Shown here: positions 6,679 to 8,752 of the stretch, in pieces
How the letters are laid out: the number at the start of each line of letters is the position of its first letter
Position numbering within the stretch: position 1 is the stretch's first letter
From: Methylobacterium sp.
GTDB lineage: Bacteria; Pseudomonadota; Alphaproteobacteria; Rhizobiales; Beijerinckiaceae
Direction of reading: 5' to 3'
NCBI GenBank assembly: GCA_020252865.1
Contig: JADCCH010000033.1
Span: forward strand, 1 to 8,752
DNA: 8,752 nt
Program-made: the position numbers and the translations under genes
Notes under the pieces: model-generated
What the model was told of the DNA's origin: nothing
The model's input: only the letters and a program-made list of their open reading frames with translations
Database searches by the model: none

Positions 6679-7382
6679 CACGCGCCCGCCCGAGTGGCGA
6701 AGTCGCGCGAGGCCTGGGCGAGCGCGTTCACGACCAGCACGATCGACATCAGCACCATGCCGAGGGCAAGCGCCAGCGGCAGGTTGCCCGCGCTCGTTTC
6801 CAGCGCGATGGCCGTCGTCATCACGCGGGTGAAGCCCTCGATGTTGCCGCCGACGATCATCACCGCGCCGACCTCGGCACTGGCCCGGCCAAAGCCCGCC
6901 AGAAGCACGGTCAGCAGCGCGAATCGCCCGTCCCAGAGCAGCGTCGGGACGGCGCGCACCGGGCCGGCCCCGAATGAGCGCAGTTGCTCCGCGTACTCCT
7001 CCCACAGCCCTTCCAGGACCTGGCGTGACAGGGCGGCGAGGATCGGAGTGATCAGGACCGCCTGGGCGATGATCATCGCACCCGGCGTGAAGAGCAGGCC
7101 GAGAGGCCCAAGCGGGCCGGAGCGCGACAGCAGCACGTAGATCAGCAGCCCCGCCACCACTGGCGGCAGGCCCATCAGCGCGTTGAGAACCGTCAGAATC
7201 GAACCCCGCCCCGGGAAGCGGGCGACCGCCAGCAGCGCGCCGAGCGGCAGCCCGACGAGGGCCGCGACCAGCAGGGCAGAGAAGCTGACCCTCAGCGACA
7301 GCAGCACGATTTGCGCCACAGCCGGGTCGGCGGTGAGCACAAGGTTCAGTGCAGTCGCGGCGGCGGCTCCGAGGTCGTTCAC
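6678..7382 (-). CDS. tupB: Tungstate ABC transporter permease TupB
   Basis: A 234-residue inner-membrane permease and the first gene of the operon. The N-terminus matches the TupB pattern: a short amphipathic lead, then LTADPAVAQIVLLSLRVSFS (16-35) into the first helix and LVGLPLGALLAVARFPG (42-58). About five hydrophobic spans follow. The coupling loop YAEQLRSFGAGPVRAVPTLL (130-149) is the EAA-type ATPase contact, and FGRASAEVGAVMIVGGNI (164-181) with MTTAIALETSAGNLPLALAL (188-207) are strongly TupB/ModB-like. The start is a GTG at 7382, chosen because it gives the family's usual N-terminus and has GGGA upstream. The open frame continues to 7793, but that part lies antisense to the regulator gene and is not coding. 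It is divergent from the regulator with about 100 bases between. Confidence 0.92.
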   Translation of the reverse strand: MNDLGAAAATALNLVLTADPAVAQIVLLSLRVSFSALLVAALVGLPLGALLAVARFPGRGSILTVLNALMGLPPVVAGLLIYVLLSRSGPLGPLGLLFTPGAMIIAQAVLITPILAALSRQVLEGLWEEYAEQLRSFGAGPVRAVPTLLWDGRFALLTVLLAGFGRASAEVGAVMIVGGNIEGFTRVMTTAIALETSAGNLPLALALGMVLMSIVLVVNALAQASRDFATRAGA

Positions 7383-7392
7383 GGCAAAGTCC

Positions 7393-7424
7393 CAGCTTGT
7401 CCTTAAACTGCGTTCGGAAAGCTG
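7393..7424. promoter_or_regulatory. Inverted repeat CAGCTT-N20-AAGCTG over the tup promoter
   Basis: Six-base arms CAGCTT (7393-7398) and AAGCTG (7419-7424) are separated by 20 bases. One arm falls in the -35/-10 spacer of the proposed tup promoter and the other at its expected start point. Beyond the arms the match continues as TCC on both sides with one base inserted. Position suggests a repressor site; six-base arms alone are weak evidence. Confidence 0.3.
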
Positions 7425-7433
7425 TTTGGTCAA
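7405..7433 (-). promoter_or_regulatory. Candidate promoter of the tup operon
   Basis: Reading the minus strand, a TTGACC -35 element (7433-7428) is followed after 17 bases by CAGTTT (7410-7405) as a weak -10. Transcription would start near 7398, about 16 bases before the tupB GTG. The -35 is good (five of six to consensus) but the -10 is poor, so either activation is needed or the -10 is misplaced. A TTTAAG at 7407-7402 is a better -10 but leaves a 20-base spacer. Confidence 0.4.
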
Positions 7434-7445
7434 TGGGCTTGGGGC

Positions 7446-7475
7446 TTGACGAGGGCGCAGCAGATGCCGTTTTAT
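7446..7475 (+). promoter_or_regulatory. Candidate promoter of the regulator gene
   Basis: TTGACG (7446-7451, five of six to the -35 consensus) is followed after 18 bases by TTTTAT (7470-7475, four of six to the -10 consensus). The expected transcription start, about 7482, is one or two bases from the ATG at 7484. This implies an almost leaderless mRNA and agrees with the lack of a ribosome site there. Its -35 lies 12 bases from the -35 of the divergent tup promoter. Confidence 0.5.
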
Positions 7476-7488
7476 GCCATCAAATGCC
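7464..7488 (+). repeat. Three ATGCC direct repeats phased at exactly 10 bp
   Basis: ATGCC occurs at 7464-7468, 7474-7478 and 7484-7488, each start ten bases after the last, about one helical turn. The middle copy overlaps the end of the proposed -10 and the third includes the start codon of the regulator. No fourth copy is at 7454 or 7494. This is the layout expected of a protein that binds tandem sites on one DNA face, and the regulator's excisionase-type head belongs to a group known to use direct repeats. Autoregulation is inferred. Confidence 0.45.
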
Positions 7489-8365
7489 CGATATTCTGAC
7501 CCTGCGCGAGGCAGCCGAGTTTTTGCGCCTTTCCGAACGCTCGCTTTATGACCTCGCACGCTCGCACCGCGTGCCGGCCGCCCAGCTTGGCGGCAAGTGG
7601 CTGTTCCCGCGGGCCCAATTGGAACGGTGGCTGACCACCCAGGCTGACGGACCGGAGACTGAGCCGCGGCTCGATCCCCCGCCGATCCTGGCCGGGAGCC
7701 ACGACCCGCTCCTCGATTGGGCCGTGCGCCAATCCGGCTGTGGCCTGGCGCTGCGCGCCGGCGGCAGCCTCGATGGCCTATCGGCGCTGGCAACGGGCGA
7801 GGCGATGGCGGCGGCCATGCATCTGCGCGACCCGGACACCGGCGCCTTCAACGAACCCGCGGCGCGCGACACCCTGGCGCGCCGCCCCATGGTCGGCATT
7901 GTCTGGGCATGGCGGTCACAGGGGCTCATTCTGCCCGCCGGCAATCCGCGTGGTGTCCAGGCCATCCCGGATTTGGCGCGACCGGGCATCAGCATTGTCG
8001 GGCGGCAGCCACGCGCGGGCAGCCATGTGCTGCTGGTGCATCTTTTGGGCGAAGCGGGCATCCGGCTCGATGCCGTGCGGTTCCTGACCGAGCCGGCGCT
8101 GGCCGAGGACGAGGTTGCTGCCGCGGTGCAGGAAGGACGCGCCGATGTGGGCTTTGGCATTGGCGCCGAGGCCGCCGCGCGCGGGCTCTGCTTCGTCCCG
8201 CTATTCCGCGAACGCTTCGACCTCGTGATGGAGCGGCGCCACTATTTCGGGGCTCAGGTGCAGCGACTGATGCGCTTCGTGCGCCAGCCCGACTTCGTGA
8301 CGCGCGCAAGGCGGCTGGGCGGGTATGACGTCGAAGAGACCGGGGACGTCAGTTTCTGTCTGTGA
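7484..8365 (+). CDS. HTH (excisionase-type) - PBP-like molybdate/tungstate-sensing regulator
   Basis: A 293-residue cytosolic one-component regulator. Residues 5-50 are an excisionase/MerR-type helix-turn-helix (HTH_17): LTLREAAEFLRLSERSLYDL (5-24), then VPAAQLGGKWLFPRAQLERW (30-49). From about 68 onward it is a periplasmic-binding-protein-like domain lacking a signal peptide, of the kind related to molybdate-binding proteins (COG1910/PBP_like): GSHDPLLDWAVRQSG, SLDGLSALATGEAMAAAMHL, GLILPAGNPRGVQAIPDL, ISIVGRQPRAGSHVLLVHLL, and near the end ADVGFGIGAEAAARGLCFVP. Such proteins read intracellular oxyanion and control uptake or cofactor genes. It stands divergent from the tup operon, so that operon and itself are the likely targets. 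The ATG at 7484 is chosen because the family begins right there and the -10 box lies just upstream; an in-frame ATG at 7433 would put the promoter inside the gene. Confidence 0.9.
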   Translation: MPDILTLREAAEFLRLSERSLYDLARSHRVPAAQLGGKWLFPRAQLERWLTTQADGPETEPRLDPPPILAGSHDPLLDWAVRQSGCGLALRAGGSLDGLSALATGEAMAAAMHLRDPDTGAFNEPAARDTLARRPMVGIVWAWRSQGLILPAGNPRGVQAIPDLARPGISIVGRQPRAGSHVLLVHLLGEAGIRLDAVRFLTEPALAEDEVAAAVQEGRADVGFGIGAEAAARGLCFVPLFRERFDLVMERRHYFGAQVQRLMRFVRQPDFVTRARRLGGYDVEETGDVSFCL

Positions 8366-8394
8366 GGTCGCGGTCGGCTGCCATCCGACCGACC
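8366..8394 (+). terminator. Terminator-like hairpin after the regulator
   Basis: Directly after the regulator's TGA, CGGTCGG (8371-8377) pairs perfectly with CCGACCG (8385-8391) around the seven-base loop CTGCCAT. GGT (8366-8368) can extend the stem with ACC (8392-8394) across a two-base bulge. There is no T-run afterwards, so if it terminates it is of the GC-rich, U-poor kind or acts as a 3'-end stabiliser. Confidence 0.5.
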
Positions 8395-8425
8395 AGCGAT
8401 GGATCGACCGATAGCAACTCGGCAC

Positions 8426-8446
8426 GCGACGCCTGCGTAGCGTCGC
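8426..8446. repeat. Perfect 7-bp hairpin GCGACGC/GCGTCGC
   Basis: GCGACGC (8426-8432) and GCGTCGC (8440-8446) form a perfect seven-base stem with a seven-base loop, the same geometry as the hairpin 35 bases upstream. No T-run follows on the plus strand. It could be a terminator for transcription from either side or part of a protein-binding region. Confidence 0.35.
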
Positions 8447-8468
8447 ACATCGGCCGACACTTCATCCA

Positions 8469-8484
8469 GTGAGACGCGTCTCAC
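8469..8484. promoter_or_regulatory. Perfect 16-bp palindrome GTGAGACGCGTCTCAC
   Basis: This is a gapless perfect palindrome, eight bases per half, in the non-coding stretch before the truncated helicase-like frame. A loopless palindrome of this length is typical of an operator for a dimeric repressor (TetR-like sites often look like this) or of a recombination core; it is not a hairpin terminator. No cognate regulator gene is visible next to it. Confidence 0.4.
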
Positions 8485-8752
8485 GAACACCAGCGAAGGC
8501 TAGATTCCGGTTTCTGGGCAACCTGGATGAGGTGATGGAGGCATCGGATAGCGAGGGCGGTACCTGGCGCGCCTTTATCCAGCTTTGGTGGGACCGCTTT
8601 GGCAGCGCCGAGGTGAGCGTCAGCGATTTGATTGGCTTCGCGAAAGATGCGGAGGCCAGCCTGCCCATCAGCGCGAAGAACGACCATGGCCTGAAGGTCG
8701 CCCTCGGGGCTGCCTTTACCAAGCTCCGCGACCGTGCCTTCCGGACCAGCGA
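8469..8752 (+). pseudogene. 5'-truncated primase/helicase-like gene remnant (partial)
   Basis: An open plus-strand frame runs from just after a stop at 8412 to the right edge without interruption; 8469 is its first plausible GTG, 8535 its first ATG. Read from about 8505 it gives RFRFLGNLDEVMEASDSEGG, then TWRAFIQLWWDRFGSAEV, DLIGFAKDAEASLPIS and a KVALGAAFTKLRDRAF end. From memory, this layout (FLGNLDE.y..sD.Eg..WraFv..WW..FG...V...DL, later LRDRvF) is the C-terminal part of plasmid/phage-type primase-helicase proteins several hundred residues long, whose upstream ATPase domains are absent here. No usable ribosome site precedes either start. Two 60-base stretches hand-counted here are 60-62% GC, against 78% in a sample from the operon. 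It is most likely a decayed mobile-element gene; a short intact gene is possible. Confidence 0.45.

Noticed and set aside
7383..7405. Moco or other riboswitch ahead of tupB
   Set aside because: The stretch between the proposed start and the GTG is far too short for a known metal-cofactor riboswitch, and no conserved structure was seen.
7383..7793. N-terminal extension of tupB
   Set aside because: It runs through the promoter region and antisense to the regulator; TupB family length and N-terminus fit the GTG at 7382.
8201..8490. Minus-strand open frames of 74-78 residues at the regulator's 3' end
   Set aside because: They overlap the well-supported regulator gene and the hairpins, and have no ribosome site or domain.
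8462..8722. Minus-strand open frame of 86 residues
   Set aside because: It has no recognisable features, while the opposite plus frame reads like a known protein tail.
1..8752. CRISPR arrays, tRNA/rRNA genes, complete insertion sequences
   Set aside because: No spaced repeat array, tRNA-like cloverleaf, rRNA segment, transposase or terminal inverted repeat pair was recognised.

Overview
The window is GC-rich DNA, about 70% or more across the main gene block. Codon use is strongly GC-ending, the genes are tightly packed with ATGA or GTGA overlaps, and several signal peptides begin with twin arginines. Together these point to an alphaproteobacterium, probably Acetobacteraceae/Roseomonas-like; this is inference from composition and protein style only.

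Positions 1-7382 (minus strand) hold one long, probably single operon for molybdate/tungstate capture and cofactor assembly. In transcription order it encodes: TupB (permease), TupC (ATPase) and TupA (binding protein) of a tungstate ABC importer; a second, ModA-type oxyanion-binding protein with no permease of its own; a 71-residue Mop molbindin; a complete FecB/FecCD/FecE-shaped (BtuCD-type, MolABC-like) importer; a divergent MoeA-like protein; and the first 28 codons of another gene that runs off the left edge. The Mop and MoeA-like genes suggest the BtuCD-type importer also carries molybdate or tungstate and not an iron chelate. The apparent flow is: three periplasmic binding proteins, two membrane translocators, a cytosolic oxyanion buffer, then insertion of the metal into molybdopterin.

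Positions 7383-7483 are a compact divergent promoter region. It carries two back-to-back promoter candidates, an inverted repeat over the tup promoter, and three ATGCC direct repeats spaced exactly 10 bp apart over the regulator promoter and start codon. Positions 7484-8365 (plus strand) encode a one-component regulator: an excisionase-type helix-turn-helix fused to a cytoplasmic PBP-like (molybdate-binding type) sensor domain, the likely controller of the operon.

Positions 8366-8752 differ from the rest. A terminator-like hairpin follows the regulator, then a second hairpin and a perfect 16-bp palindrome. After these comes an open frame of visibly lower GC that looks like the C-terminal part of a plasmid/phage-type primase-helicase protein without its upstream domains. 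This probably marks the edge of the metal-uptake locus against a mobile-element remnant.

No tRNA, rRNA, CRISPR array or complete insertion sequence was seen.
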